Of a DNA stretch of 42,778 nucleotides, positions 25,018 to 33,605 are shown piece after piece. The position numbers and the translations under genes were made by a program. The notes under the pieces are model-generated. The model did not search any database, was not told where the DNA came from, and saw nothing but the letters and a program-made list of their open reading frames with translations. Source of the DNA: Gammaproteobacteria bacterium (lineage in GTDB: Bacteria > Pseudomonadota > Gammaproteobacteria > Pseudomonadales > Pseudohongiellaceae); NCBI GenBank assembly GCA_002700775.1, contig PAEL01000019.1, positions 1-42,778 on the forward strand, in the 5' to 3' direction. Position 1 is the first letter of the stretch. Each line of letters starts with the position of its first letter.

Positions 25018-25692
25018 TTAGCCACTTATACGAAAACTTTCACCAATCGGGTCCCACCTGCTAGGCTTTGCTATCGGGGTGGCCGTTAAGTCTTCGGGCA
25101 AACATCCACTTAACAGTTTCGAAAACTCACCGACCTCTGAAAACTCTGGACTGATCCATTTCTCCATCAACGCCTGATCGTTAAAGTCTAAAATCAACGG
25201 CATGGACTTAGGTGAAATTTTGTCCCAGGCAGAGGATATCGAGGGCAAAGTTATTATCGAAGCCGAATACACCATCTCACCAGTTTTTCGACTTTTATAC
25301 TCTTTGTATAGGCCACCGAATGCGATCGCTGAACCTAGTAGCTCAATCATATGATAAGTTTTCCTATCTCCAAAGCCCTCAACAAATGCTGTAGCTGGAA
25401 TTATGCACCGAGACTCTCTATAAGGTATAAACGAGATTCCCTGACGATTGTGCAACTTGTCGGCACGGGAGTTAAAGCTAGAATACTTATAGTTTGGCTT
25501 TAAAGAATTTTCATCGAGAAGCAGCCACCACAGAGCCTCGGAAACTGTTCTACCCGCCTCCGATTGATAAATTATATCAATCACACTGCCAGGTGCCAGA
25601 TCGCTCTGCAGTCGGACCTCGCTCGTAACCGAGAGAACTTCGCATAATGACGCGATTTTTGAGTCATCTTTCGTATTAAAGCGTCCACACAT
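25018..25692 (-). CDS. SRAP-domain (HMCES/YedK-like) protein with altered active site
   Basis: 224 residues from the ATG at 25690-25692; a longer frame begins four codons upstream, but the family needs Cys directly after Met (MCGRFN). SRAP proteins form a covalent thiazolidine link between Cys2 and abasic sites in single-stranded DNA, protecting them during replication. Cys2, Asn74 (FNSRAD) and Glu105 (AFVEG) match E. coli YedK Cys2, Asn75 and Glu105. The position of YedK His160 is Ser160 here (KISPKSMP; codon TCA). Loss of His may affect crosslink reversal. Cytoplasmic, apparently monocistronic. The family call is firm. Confidence 0.9.
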   Translation of the reverse strand: MCGRFNTKDDSKIASLCEVLSVTSEVRLQSDLAPGSVIDIIYQSEAGRTVSEALWWLLLDENSLKPNYKYSSFNSRADKLHNRQGISFIPYRESRCIIPATAFVEGFGDRKTYHMIELLGSAIAFGGLYKEYKSRKTGEMVYSASIITLPSISSAWDKISPKSMPLILDFNDQALMEKWISPEFSEVGEFSKLLSGCLPEDLTATPIAKPSRWDPIGESFRISG

Positions 25693-25783
25693 TGCTTTCA
25701 GCACTTATTAAAAGTTACAGTTTGTCTTATCAATTTACGCAAAAAGTTTTACCCACATAACACAATATAACAAGGGAATTAGT

Positions 25784-27427
25784 ATGAAGTCTGCCGCATT
25801 ACGATACAAATTTTTATTTTTTTTAGGCCTAACAACTGCCCAAACCGGTCTCTCACAGACCGACATTGACCAAGCGGCTTGCGAGGGGCTTAAAGATCTT
25901 AGAAACTTAACGCTCACCCGTGCGGAAATTAAAAAAAATCCTATCGACGATTCTGATTATTGCTATGTGCGAGGCATTATCAGCCCAGCCATTCATTTTC
26001 ATGCTCAGCTTCCATTGCCGAAAAACTGGAATGGTCGGTTTCTCCAGTGGGGCGATGGAGGAAAAGACGGAGACCTCGATTACGCCAACCATCGAGTTGC
26101 GCAAGGCTACGCTGTAACAAACAGTAATCTCGGACATGACTCGGCTGTGGAACCCGGCGCTTCCTTTGGCTTAAATAATCGCCAAGCTGAAATAGATTTT
26201 GGATATCGCGCTGTACACCTTACAGTGCAGGCTGGGAAGCATCTCATACAACAATATTATGAAAAAAAACAAGACTATTCATACTTTGAAGGATGTTCGC
26301 AAGGTGGCAGGCAGGGCTTCATGTCGGCTCAACGGTACCCGAAAGATTTTGATGGGATATCGGCGGGCGCACCTGCATTTAACTATCAAGGCCTTAACGC
26401 TGCTGGCACCTGGAATTTACAAAGAGTATTTCGCGACAATTTAGTTGGAAATTTAGCCGTTGACTCTAATGACGATGGTAGTCTCGATAGCCTTGCACTA
26501 GTTCAAGTATTACATGAAAGCGTTCTGCAACGCTGTGACGCAAACGACGGAGTACTTGATAGGCTAGTAAGCGATCCCCTCAGCTGCAGCTTTGATCCTA
26601 AAAATGATCTAATCGAAGCCATGTGTCCCGCAACCCCATCGGGCGAACCCTGCTTTACCCAAGCGCAAATCGAGACAATAGCAGATCTCTATGACGGCCC
26701 TAAAGACTCGGACGGCCGCCAAGTTTATCCTGGCAAAATGTTGGGCTCTGAGCTGAGATGGCCAGGTTACTACCTCCCATGGGAAGGAAACAAGATGGGG
26801 CCCTCAAAACTGATGGGGGTTGCGGGCGACCACATGAATTATTTGTTTTATGAGAAAGATCCGGGCGTCGCTGTTCCTGATGTCCGCGATATCAATTACA
26901 AAACCAAAACTACAGGAGCAAACCCAGAATTCCATTGGATCGACTGGAAGATTGACGACTTTTTTTCCGGCAAAGGCGACCTAATGAAATCTATTACTGA
27001 TGCCAATGACCCCGACCTTAATCCCTTTCTGCTTAATGAAGATGGAAAAATGATTATCTATCATGGCTTGACCGACACACTCATTGTCGCGAGCGATACC
27101 ATCGACTACTACAATGATTTAATCGACGTCACTTTTAACGGAGACAGTGAGGCGGCAAAAAAGAGCGCACGACTTTTCCTCGCTCCTGGGATGAACCATT
27201 GCGGGGGTGGCGCCGGCCCTAATGCTTGGGACAAGCTGTCACCTCTTGTAAACTGGGTTGAAAATGGGGTGGCACCTGAAAGCATAGTTGCCACACACAT
27301 CACGAATGGAGAAATCGATAATGAGAGACCTCTATGCGCTTATCCGAAGCAAGCAAAATACATCGGATCAGCTGGTGGTGCCGCCAACCCACAGAACTGG
27401 CGCGCTGAAAACTTCCAGTGCCAATAG
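25784..27427 (+). CDS. Tannase/feruloyl-esterase family hydrolase
   Basis: 547 residues. Signal peptide about 1-24 (FLFFLGLTTAQTGLSQ). Nucleophile elbow GCSQGG with Ser172, acid Asp431 (HGLTD) and His472 (GMNHCGGG). Cys171 next to Ser and Cys473 next to His form the CS-D-HC arrangement of the tannase family, in which a disulfide brings the triad together. A lid region near 250-330 has CDANDGVLDRLVSDP, the usual calcium-site segment. It would cleave gallate, ferulate or other aromatic esters outside the cytoplasm. It starts a co-directional run with a DmpA-like peptidase, GFA protein and haloalkane dehalogenase. Confidence 0.92.
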   Translation: MKSAALRYKFLFFLGLTTAQTGLSQTDIDQAACEGLKDLRNLTLTRAEIKKNPIDDSDYCYVRGIISPAIHFHAQLPLPKNWNGRFLQWGDGGKDGDLDYANHRVAQGYAVTNSNLGHDSAVEPGASFGLNNRQAEIDFGYRAVHLTVQAGKHLIQQYYEKKQDYSYFEGCSQGGRQGFMSAQRYPKDFDGISAGAPAFNYQGLNAAGTWNLQRVFRDNLVGNLAVDSNDDGSLDSLALVQVLHESVLQRCDANDGVLDRLVSDPLSCSFDPKNDLIEAMCPATPSGEPCFTQAQIETIADLYDGPKDSDGRQVYPGKMLGSELRWPGYYLPWEGNKMGPSKLMGVAGDHMNYLFYEKDPGVAVPDVRDINYKTKTTGANPEFHWIDWKIDDFFSGKGDLMKSITDANDPDLNPFLLNEDGKMIIYHGLTDTLIVASDTIDYYNDLIDVTFNGDSEAAKKSARLFLAPGMNHCGGGAGPNAWDKLSPLVNWVENGVAPESIVATHITNGEIDNERPLCAYPKQAKYIGSAGGAANPQNWRAENFQCQ

Positions 27428-27487
27428 AAGACAATCAGGAAAACTCTTTCCATTGAAAACGGTAATAAAAATCATTCGGTATCGTTT

Positions 27488-28666
27488 ATGAAGCTTACCT
27501 CAATTCTGATCACACTTTCCTTAACTTCGCTTACCACAGCTGCGGCAGATGATGAACGTCCTCGAGCACGCGATGCAGGAATCGTTGTTGGTGTTTTTGA
27601 ACCAGGGATTAACAATGCTATCACTGATGTTAGTAACGTGAGAGTTGGTCACGCTACAGTAGTGCGGGGCGATGACATCCGAACAGGTGTCACTGCAATT
27701 ATTCCAGCCATGGGGAATCTTTATACTCACCCCATTCCTGCATGGATACACGTTGGAAATGGTTATGGAAAAATTATCGGTGAGACACAGGTACGAGAGT
27801 TCGGTGAAATAGAAACCCCAATCCTACTGACATGCACCTTGTGTGTTTGGAGTGCGGCAAACGCCTTGAAGGAGTGGATGTATATTCAACCTGGCATGGG
27901 TGAACACACCGTCAATCCAGTGGTGGGCGAAACAAACGACGCGCGGGTAAATAATATGTGGGCAGACCCCATTCAACGTGAAGAGGTATATCAAGCCCTA
28001 AATTCCGCGCGAGGGGGGAGTGTCGAGGAGGGTAGCATTGGTGCAGGAACAGGTACGCAAGCGTTCGGTTGGAAAGGGGGTATTGGGACAAGCTCTAGAG
28101 TGCTACCTGAGGCGCTGGGAGGTTACACTGTCGGGGTGTTGGTGCAAACAAATTATGGGGGAGTGATGAGTATAAACGGGGCTCCTGTTGGAAGAGAGCT
28201 AGGAACTTACTCTTTCAGTGAGGAAACTCAGCCCGATAACGGTGACCGCGAAGACGGCTCGATTATGATCGTCGTTGCAACGGACGCGCCTCTTACATCA
28301 CGGGGCCTTGCGCGTATGAGCATGCGACCTATGCTCGGACTAGGCAGAACCGGATCCTTTGCAAGCAACGGATCCGGCGACTATGTTATAGCTTTTTCTA
28401 CGAGCCCATCTGTAAGAAAACCACGCGTAAGTGCGACGCCTGTCACAACCAAAGTGCTTGTAAATGATTCATTATCGCCGCTATTTGCTGCTGTAACAGA
28501 AGCCACAGTGGAAGCTGTATACAACGCAATTTTTAAAGCAACGACCGTAACTAGCGCACGAGGAGAGCTCAAAGCTGTCCCCATTGAGCGCGTAAAAACT
28601 ATCTTAGAAAAGTATAACGCCCTTCACTGGGACACCAACCTCGAGTCGCCTAATAGGGATTGTTAA
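27488..28666 (+). CDS. P1/DmpA-family N-terminal-nucleophile peptidase
   Basis: 392 residues with signal peptide about 1-20 (LTTAAA). The family features are VSNVRVGHATV, RTGVTAIIP, the GSIGAGTGTQAFGWKGGIG glycine-rich segment, VGVLVQTNYGG and DGSIMIVVATDAPLTSRGLARM. By comparison with DmpA from memory, autocleavage should be between Gly257 and Ser258 (DG|SIM), with Ser258 then acting as N-terminal nucleophile. Activity in the family: aminopeptidase on D- or L-residues or beta-peptides, and amidase or esterase. Exported to the periplasm. It begins 60 bp after the tannase gene with no terminator, so probably co-transcribed. No strong ribosome-binding site. Confidence 0.9.
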   Translation: MKLTSILITLSLTSLTTAAADDERPRARDAGIVVGVFEPGINNAITDVSNVRVGHATVVRGDDIRTGVTAIIPAMGNLYTHPIPAWIHVGNGYGKIIGETQVREFGEIETPILLTCTLCVWSAANALKEWMYIQPGMGEHTVNPVVGETNDARVNNMWADPIQREEVYQALNSARGGSVEEGSIGAGTGTQAFGWKGGIGTSSRVLPEALGGYTVGVLVQTNYGGVMSINGAPVGRELGTYSFSEETQPDNGDREDGSIMIVVATDAPLTSRGLARMSMRPMLGLGRTGSFASNGSGDYVIAFSTSPSVRKPRVSATPVTTKVLVNDSLSPLFAAVTEATVEAVYNAIFKATTVTSARGELKAVPIERVKTILEKYNALHWDTNLESPNRDC

Positions 28667-28735
28667 ATACATAAACAATGTTTTTAGACGAGGATTTCAG
28701 CTCGAGGAACATTTCTCAACATGGGAGAGAAAGAC

Positions 28736-29164
28736 ATGACAAATCGGAAGAGAAGTGGCGGATGCCTCTGTGGTCAATTTACCTACACGATGGATGAAGA
28801 GGCAGTAGTATCGGCATTTCACTGCCATTGCCTAGATTGTCAAAAATCTACTGGATCAGGAAAAGCAACAATTATAGTAATCCCCGAAACAAATCTGCAG
28901 ACTAAAGGGGAGTTAAAATATTATTCAGTGGTCGGTACAGATGGCGCAACTATTGAACGTGGCTTTTGCGAAAACTGCGGATCGCCGATCGTCAGCGCAG
29001 CCATCGGTCCTAAAGATTGGGAAGGCATTAAATTTATCAAGGCAGGAAGTCTTGACGATTCTTCGTGGGTTGAAGTAACCGCGAATATCTGGAAATCCAC
29101 GGCAAGAAATTGGTCACCCGTGTCTGAAGAATTACCTACTTTTGATCAAAACTTAAGAGCGTAG
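28736..29164 (+). CDS. GFA-family zinc protein
   Basis: 142 residues from the ATG at 28736, chosen because GGGAGAG lies 6 nt upstream; an ATG five codons earlier (28721) is an alternative. Zinc-binding Cys sets GCLCG (Cys10, Cys12), CHCLDC (Cys30, 32, 35) and FCENCG (Cys78, Cys81) define the GFA (glutathione-dependent formaldehyde-activating/CENP-V-like) fold. It is probably cytoplasmic. The named formaldehyde role is doubtful for most members, so activity is unknown; binding of a thiol adduct of a small carbonyl compound is conceivable. Between peptidase and dehalogenase genes, 69 and 89 bp from each. Confidence 0.9.
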   Translation: MTNRKRSGGCLCGQFTYTMDEEAVVSAFHCHCLDCQKSTGSGKATIIVIPETNLQTKGELKYYSVVGTDGATIERGFCENCGSPIVSAAIGPKDWEGIKFIKAGSLDDSSWVEVTANIWKSTARNWSPVSEELPTFDQNLRA

Positions 29165-29253
29165 CTAAAACTTCTTTGATACGATTTGGCGTGTTATCTT
29201 TTTCTCATTAATGGAGCAAGTAATCTCCTAATAAAAATGCAAGGGACGTTACT

Positions 29254-30249
29254 ATGAAGTTTCCGCATATAGTTAGATATTTTTCAGTCGCGCTTTTATT
29301 GATGACTTTTTCTGAACTAAGCTCTGCAGAAGAAATACGAACCGGCGTGCTAAGGACACCCGACAGCCGGTTTGAAAATCTATCTGGTTATAACTTCCAA
29401 CCCCACTACCTGAACATCAGCGGATTTCGCGTCCATTACATTGACGAGGGTCCTTCAGACGGCGAAGTAATCCTGATGCTCCATGGGGAACCTTCATGGT
29501 CGTACTTGTATAGAAAGATGATCCCAATCTTTACAGAAGCGGGCTATCGATCAATAGCACCAGATTTAATCGGATTTGGTCGATCTGACAAGCCAATAGA
29601 TATGGATGTCCACACTTATCAGTTTCATGTAGACACTCAGACCGCTCTTATTAACGAACTTGGTTTGACCAATATCACTTTTGTTGGGCAGGATTGGGGC
29701 GGCCTTATTGGGCTGCGAATTGTAGCCGAAAATGAAGCAGCATTTTCTCGGGTCGCAATTGCCAATACAGGACTGCCAGACCCAGCAGCTGACCCAATAG
29801 CTGACGATAGCGCTTTTATGCGATGGAAACGGGGAAACCAAGTAATGATCGAGCGTGGGGATATTGACACTGGGCGTATGTTAGCTAGGAATTCCGGTGA
29901 TCCATCCGTTCGGGTCGCCTATGACGCTCCCTTCCCCGACCCAAGTTACAAGGCCGGCCCATTGATCATGCCACAACGTGTTCCAGTGACTCCAGATTAT
30001 CCAGGAGCAACAGAAAATGCAGCAGCATGGGAGGTTTTCAAGCGATGGGAGAAACCATTTCTGACCTCATTCAGTGACAGTGACCCTATAACAGCTCCGT
30101 GGTTAGACAGGTTTCTAAAAGAGATTCCCGGCGCTAAAAACCAGCCACACAGCACAATCGAAGGGGCTGGTCACTTTCTACAGGAACAAAAAGGAGAAGA
30201 GTGGGCGCAGCTAATAGTGCAATTTCTACAAGCCAACCCAGATCACTGA
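29254..30249 (+). CDS. Exported haloalkane dehalogenase (HLD-I type)
   Basis: 331 residues. Signal peptide about 1-25 (VALLLMTFSELSSAEE). The catalytic set is complete: HGEPSWSYLYRKM oxyanion region, nucleophile Asp147 with halide-binding Trp148 in GQDWGG, acid Asp277 in FSDSDPIT, and His307 in GAGHFLQ. The Asp nucleophile and DW halide site separate dehalogenases from esterases. Reaction: haloalkane + water to alcohol + halide by a covalent alkyl-enzyme ester. Most described HLD-I enzymes are cytoplasmic, so a secretion signal is noteworthy. AAGGGAC precedes the ATG. Last gene of the tannase-peptidase-GFA run. The substrate is unknown; epoxide hydrolase is unlikely given the motif set. Confidence 0.9.
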   Translation: MKFPHIVRYFSVALLLMTFSELSSAEEIRTGVLRTPDSRFENLSGYNFQPHYLNISGFRVHYIDEGPSDGEVILMLHGEPSWSYLYRKMIPIFTEAGYRSIAPDLIGFGRSDKPIDMDVHTYQFHVDTQTALINELGLTNITFVGQDWGGLIGLRIVAENEAAFSRVAIANTGLPDPAADPIADDSAFMRWKRGNQVMIERGDIDTGRMLARNSGDPSVRVAYDAPFPDPSYKAGPLIMPQRVPVTPDYPGATENAAAWEVFKRWEKPFLTSFSDSDPITAPWLDRFLKEIPGAKNQPHSTIEGAGHFLQEQKGEEWAQLIVQFLQANPDH

Positions 30250-30284
30250 CGCCCACATAACCTCTCGTTTTTACAGCGGAAAGA

Positions 30285-30578
30285 CTAGAATTTTTGCTCC
30301 ACCGTCAAAAAGCGAAATACCGGATCCTCGCTCACAAAAGAGCCAAGGGTCGTTAACGTGCCTTCTTCTTCTCGCCATGCCAAGTAAGTATCGTATTTTT
30401 CTTGCGATTCCCACTTGCTAATCACGTCAACTGCGGCAGGCTCAGCAGCTAAAGTACAAAGACTCAGTTCGCTGCATCCATCATAATTTCTCGTGTCTGG
30501 TAACTGCGCTTTGAACCACTCAAGAAACTCATCCCTTTTTTCAGTTTTAATTTTTAACTGTAAGTTTACTATCACCAT
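30285..30578 (-). CDS. Antibiotic biosynthesis monooxygenase (ABM) domain protein
   Basis: 97 residues from the ATG at 30576-30578; a longer frame extends 23 codons upstream, but GGAG lies 9 nt before this ATG and the ABM fold begins here. Ferredoxin-like ABM domain: VIVNLQLKIKTEKRDEFLEWFKAQL, then TRNYDGCSEL, DVISKWESQEKYDTYLAWR. Members act as cofactor-free oxygenases, quinol-modifying or heme-degrading enzymes, or simple ligand binders; which applies here cannot be told. Cytoplasmic, convergent with the dehalogenase (35 bp apart). A perfect palindrome lies just upstream of the start. Confidence 0.85.
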   Translation of the reverse strand: MVIVNLQLKIKTEKRDEFLEWFKAQLPDTRNYDGCSELSLCTLAAEPAAVDVISKWESQEKYDTYLAWREEEGTLTTLGSFVSEDPVFRFLTVEQKF

Positions 30579-30971
30579 TTTGGTGTACTCCTTTTTATAA
30601 AATATGTGTGATATCACATAATAAAGGTAGTTTTCACTTTCTTGCAATAATAGATTTCTCCGATAAAAATCAGTAGAGTTGAACCTATTGTCTCTGTTTT
30701 TTTATAAAAACCTGATCAACGCTAACTGGCCTAATAACCGTATGTTGGGACTTTTTATGAACGTAGTTACCAATTTAAAAAGTAAATCTTTGCTTATCCG
30801 TCCTTTTCATCACTGCCAGTTATTCCCCAGAACAGACTTACCGTTACACTCCAAATTAAACTGTTCGGAAGATGGAGTAAGCAATATAGATTAATTTAAC
30901 GAGCTTTTGCGCATGCGGTTCTGAACACTAAAAAAATTATCGCCGCGAAAAAATACTTGGAAGGCAAAGAA
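30579..30971. other. Divergent intergenic region, ABM gene / quinohemoprotein
   Basis: 393 bp. Apart from the palindrome at 30607-30618 and an AT-only hairpin (GTTTTT-TTAT-AAAAAC near 30697-30712) I see nothing definite. A TTG-started 71-codon frame at 30679-30894 is unconvincing. Confidence 0.5.
30607..30618 (-). promoter_or_regulatory. Palindrome upstream of ABM gene
   Basis: TGTGATATCACA, a perfect 12-bp palindrome 29 bp upstream of the ABM start. The TGTGA/TCACA halves recall Crp, but with a 2-bp gap instead of six, so a GntR-like or other dimeric regulator is as likely. Operator role is inferred. Confidence 0.35.
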
Positions 30972-33101
30972 ATGGAAAAACTCATGATCAAAATTGATCC
31001 AATTAAGAACATTTGCCCTGATGTAGTTGCCCTATTCTTTTTGTTCATGGTCCTCTTCAGCTCGGTCACGAATGCACAGAGTAACTTGGTTACTTATTCT
31101 GAAAATCAGGCGCTGGCAGGTGAAGAAATATACGAATCTCGGTGTGCCAGCTGTCATGGTTACAACCTCGAAGGTTATGAGTTGGCACCGAGCTTAAGCG
31201 GTAATTTTTTTTCACGAAGGTGGGGGACAGGGACCGCAGACAAGTTAGCTCTCAACATTCGCCGCATGCCGCCAAATGCAACAAGTTTGTCACAAACCGA
31301 AGTAACCGATGTGCTGGCCTATTTGCTGAGTCGTAATGGGGTTGAAAATAGCGAAACTCCGCTTCCAATCGATTTCCGAGCGCTTGCAAATTATACAATC
31401 CCGGCTCAAAAAATCGTAAACCGACGATTCTCTCCGAGGACCGCTAGCTTTTCCACTAATGGTCCAGTAACTCCGGTCAGCAGGTTAAATACTCTTTCAC
31501 CAGTAACCGATGAGATGTTACTTAATCCTCCTGCCGATGATTGGTTAATCTGGCGCCGAACGCATGCGAACTTAGGTCACAGCCCTCTCAATCAAATTAG
31601 CACAAGCAACGTCGATGACCTCAGCCTATCTTGGACTTGGTCTCTGCCAACAGGTGCTAACATGATGACCCCGATCGTCCATGATGGCGTTATGTTTACG
31701 CTGAGCTCCGAGGATGTTGTGCAAGCGATCGATGCCGCCACAGGCGACTTGCTTTGGGGATACCAACATGAAATCAGCGGTGAGTATGTCTCCGAATCCA
31801 AGAAAGGAGTTGCGATCTATGAGGACAAAATCATCGTGGGAACCTCTGATCTCAAACTCATTGCGCTAGAAGCCAAAACAGGAAGACTGGCCTGGGAACA
31901 CCGGATAGAGACTTACGGTGAACTCGATCACAAATTTAAATCAGCGCCTATGGTGGTTAACGGAAAGGCAATATTTGGTGTGGTAGGACAGCTGGCGGTT
32001 GCCGGAGGCAATTTCATCATAGCCATCGATTTAAAATCAGGGCAAGAAGCTTGGCGTTTTTACACGATCGCAAGACCCGGTGAGTTTGGTGGCGACAGCT
32101 GGAATGGTCTCGATCTCAAGGAAAGGACTGGTGGTTCAGTTTGGACGCCAGGTAGCTACGATCCTGAAACTAACCTCGTCTACTTCGGTCCAGCTCCGAG
32201 CTATGACACTGTAGCGATGAGGAAATCAAATAACATACCGGGAATGACATCAGATGCCCTATATACCAATGCGACTGTTGCACTTGACGCAGACACCGGG
32301 GAACTGGTTTGGCACTACCAACACGTCAAAAATGATTTACTTGATTTAGATTGGGCATTCGAACGTCAAATTATCAATCTCCCCGTAAACGGAGAAATCA
32401 GAAAAGTAATTCTGACCGGCGGGAAGGCAGCAATTTTTGAGGCAATGGATGCATCAACCGGAGAGTATTTATTTTCGATAGATATGGACATGCAGAATGT
32501 CTTCAGTGAGATAGATCCGCGCACTGGGGAAAAAACAATGTTCCCTGAAGCTGTACTCAAACCGGGTGAAGAAACGCCGGGACTTGCAAAAATAGGTGTA
32601 TGCCCTGATGCCCTTGGTGCGAGGAATATGCAAACCACGTCCTATAATCCTATTACAAAGATGCTTTACATCCCTATGCAAGACACTTGTATCAATAACC
32701 TGACAGGAAAAAGATGGCAAAAATACCCGAACCCTGAACAGGATGGGCTATGGGGGTTAGTGAAAGCAGTTAACCTAGAAACTAAAGAAGTTGTCTGGAC
32801 TACCCGCCAAGTCGCGCCGCCGGCCAGTGGTCACCTAACTACCGACACGGGGCTATTGTTCCGCGGTAATATCGACAGAACGTTCGAAGCCGTCGACCAG
32901 TCAGACGGCAGGGTCTTATGGAGCCAACGGTTGGATAATGCCCCCACCTCTTATCCCATTACATACCAGGTCGATGATCGGCAATATGTGGCTGTGGCAA
33001 CAAACTCAGGAAGCTACTTCGCCAACGGCATGGAACGCACATCAGGTATTACGAACTCTCCTACCGGGGCATCACTTTGGGTCTTCTCTATTTCCAACTA
33101 A
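30972..33101 (+). CDS. Quinohemoprotein dehydrogenase with N-terminal cytochrome c
   Basis: 709 residues from the ATG at 30972 (GGAAGG 7 nt upstream); a TTG five codons earlier is rejected. Signal peptide to about residue 36 (VTNAQ). A cytochrome c domain follows, with CASCH at 58-62 and likely axial Met in NIRRMPP. From about 180 on is an eight-bladed PQQ-dehydrogenase propeller: DWLIWRRTHANLGHSPL, SKKGVAIYEDKI, GGSVWTPGSYDPETNLVYFGPAPSYDT, DLLDLDW, GRLLW-type repeats. It would oxidise an alcohol or aldehyde in the periplasm and pass electrons to its heme. The heme domain is N-terminal, while most quinohemoprotein alcohol dehydrogenases carry it C-terminally; the vicinal Cys pair of methanol dehydrogenase is absent. 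Substrate unknown. Confidence 0.88.
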   Translation: MEKLMIKIDPIKNICPDVVALFFLFMVLFSSVTNAQSNLVTYSENQALAGEEIYESRCASCHGYNLEGYELAPSLSGNFFSRRWGTGTADKLALNIRRMPPNATSLSQTEVTDVLAYLLSRNGVENSETPLPIDFRALANYTIPAQKIVNRRFSPRTASFSTNGPVTPVSRLNTLSPVTDEMLLNPPADDWLIWRRTHANLGHSPLNQISTSNVDDLSLSWTWSLPTGANMMTPIVHDGVMFTLSSEDVVQAIDAATGDLLWGYQHEISGEYVSESKKGVAIYEDKIIVGTSDLKLIALEAKTGRLAWEHRIETYGELDHKFKSAPMVVNGKAIFGVVGQLAVAGGNFIIAIDLKSGQEAWRFYTIARPGEFGGDSWNGLDLKERTGGSVWTPGSYDPETNLVYFGPAPSYDTVAMRKSNNIPGMTSDALYTNATVALDADTGELVWHYQHVKNDLLDLDWAFERQIINLPVNGEIRKVILTGGKAAIFEAMDASTGEYLFSIDMDMQNVFSEIDPRTGEKTMFPEAVLKPGEETPGLAKIGVCPDALGARNMQTTSYNPITKMLYIPMQDTCINNLTGKRWQKYPNPEQDGLWGLVKAVNLETKEVVWTTRQVAPPASGHLTTDTGLLFRGNIDRTFEAVDQSDGRVLWSQRLDNAPTSYPITYQVDDRQYVAVATNSGSYFANGMERTSGITNSPTGASLWVFSISN

Positions 33102-33197
33102 CCAAAAAAAGCGTTTGCCGGCATTGAACTTCTTTGTCGCAATCCTAAAATGTGCATAAAAAAGATCCGGTCAAAGGCAATAGAGCAGCCAATCTAG

Positions 33198-33227
33198 TTG
33201 CAAATGAGAATTATTATCATTTATAAT
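33198..33227 (+). promoter_or_regulatory. Fur box inside promoter of small membrane-protein gene
   Basis: AATGAGAAT-T-ATTATCATT (33203-33221), 8 of 9 symmetrical positions and near the Fur consensus. It lies between TTGCAA (-35, 33198-33203) and TATAAT (-10, 33222-33227), 18 bp apart. The layout is the same as at 18723. Confidence 0.88.
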
Positions 33228-33263
33228 AGGGCCCAACATTAATTACTCAAAAAAGAGTTAACT

Positions 33264-33527
33264 ATGGTTTTTTATCCCTATAACTATCTCCTCTTTGGCC
33301 TGATATGCAATTTCGGTGGCATTGGCGCGCTTTTTTACTCGTGGAAATCAACATTGCAGCTGAAAGAACTCACCGCACTTCTTGGCTGGTCTTTGATTAT
33401 GGCTGCTGCCCTAAACTGGATCGGGCTCAGCGGTTGGGAGTTTGGACTGCTTTATGCAATTACTCTTCCTTCATTTTCCGCACTATTGTGTGTCTGGCTC
33501 AGCGCGGGGATTAAAAATAGGCGTTAA
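33264..33527 (+). CDS. Iron-regulated small membrane protein
   Basis: 87 residues with three hydrophobic helices: about 7-27 (YLLFGLICNFGGIGALFYS), 37-55 (LLGWSLIMAAALNWIGLS) and 58-82 (EFGLLYAITLPSFSALLCVWL). The GW..GL pattern recalls small inner-membrane proteins (DUF3325-like) encoded with TonB receptors and PepSY reductases, but I am not sure of the family. Transcribed from a Fur-box promoter 37 bp upstream, so it is expected to be made under iron starvation; it may take part in iron-chelate handling. Ribosome-binding site AAAGAG at 7 nt. Confidence 0.75.
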   Translation: MVFYPYNYLLFGLICNFGGIGALFYSWKSTLQLKELTALLGWSLIMAAALNWIGLSGWEFGLLYAITLPSFSALLCVWLSAGIKNRR

Positions 33528-33605
33528 CTTTTACGGTTGTCTTGTCTAATGCAGCAACGTAAGATTTACTTTTTTAATTGCTCTTTCACAAAAAGGATTT
33601 TGACC

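Noticed and set aside
25920-26444. Shifted plus-strand frames inside the tannase-like gene
   Set aside because: The main frame is intact with all catalytic residues, so these are shadow frames and not evidence of a frameshift.
30607-30618. Crp site
   Set aside because: The half-sites TGTGA and TCACA are present but separated by 2 bp instead of 6, so canonical Crp binding is unlikely.
30679-30894. 71-codon plus-strand frame between the ABM gene and the quinohemoprotein
   Set aside because: TTG start, no ribosome-binding site and low-complexity composition without recognisable features.
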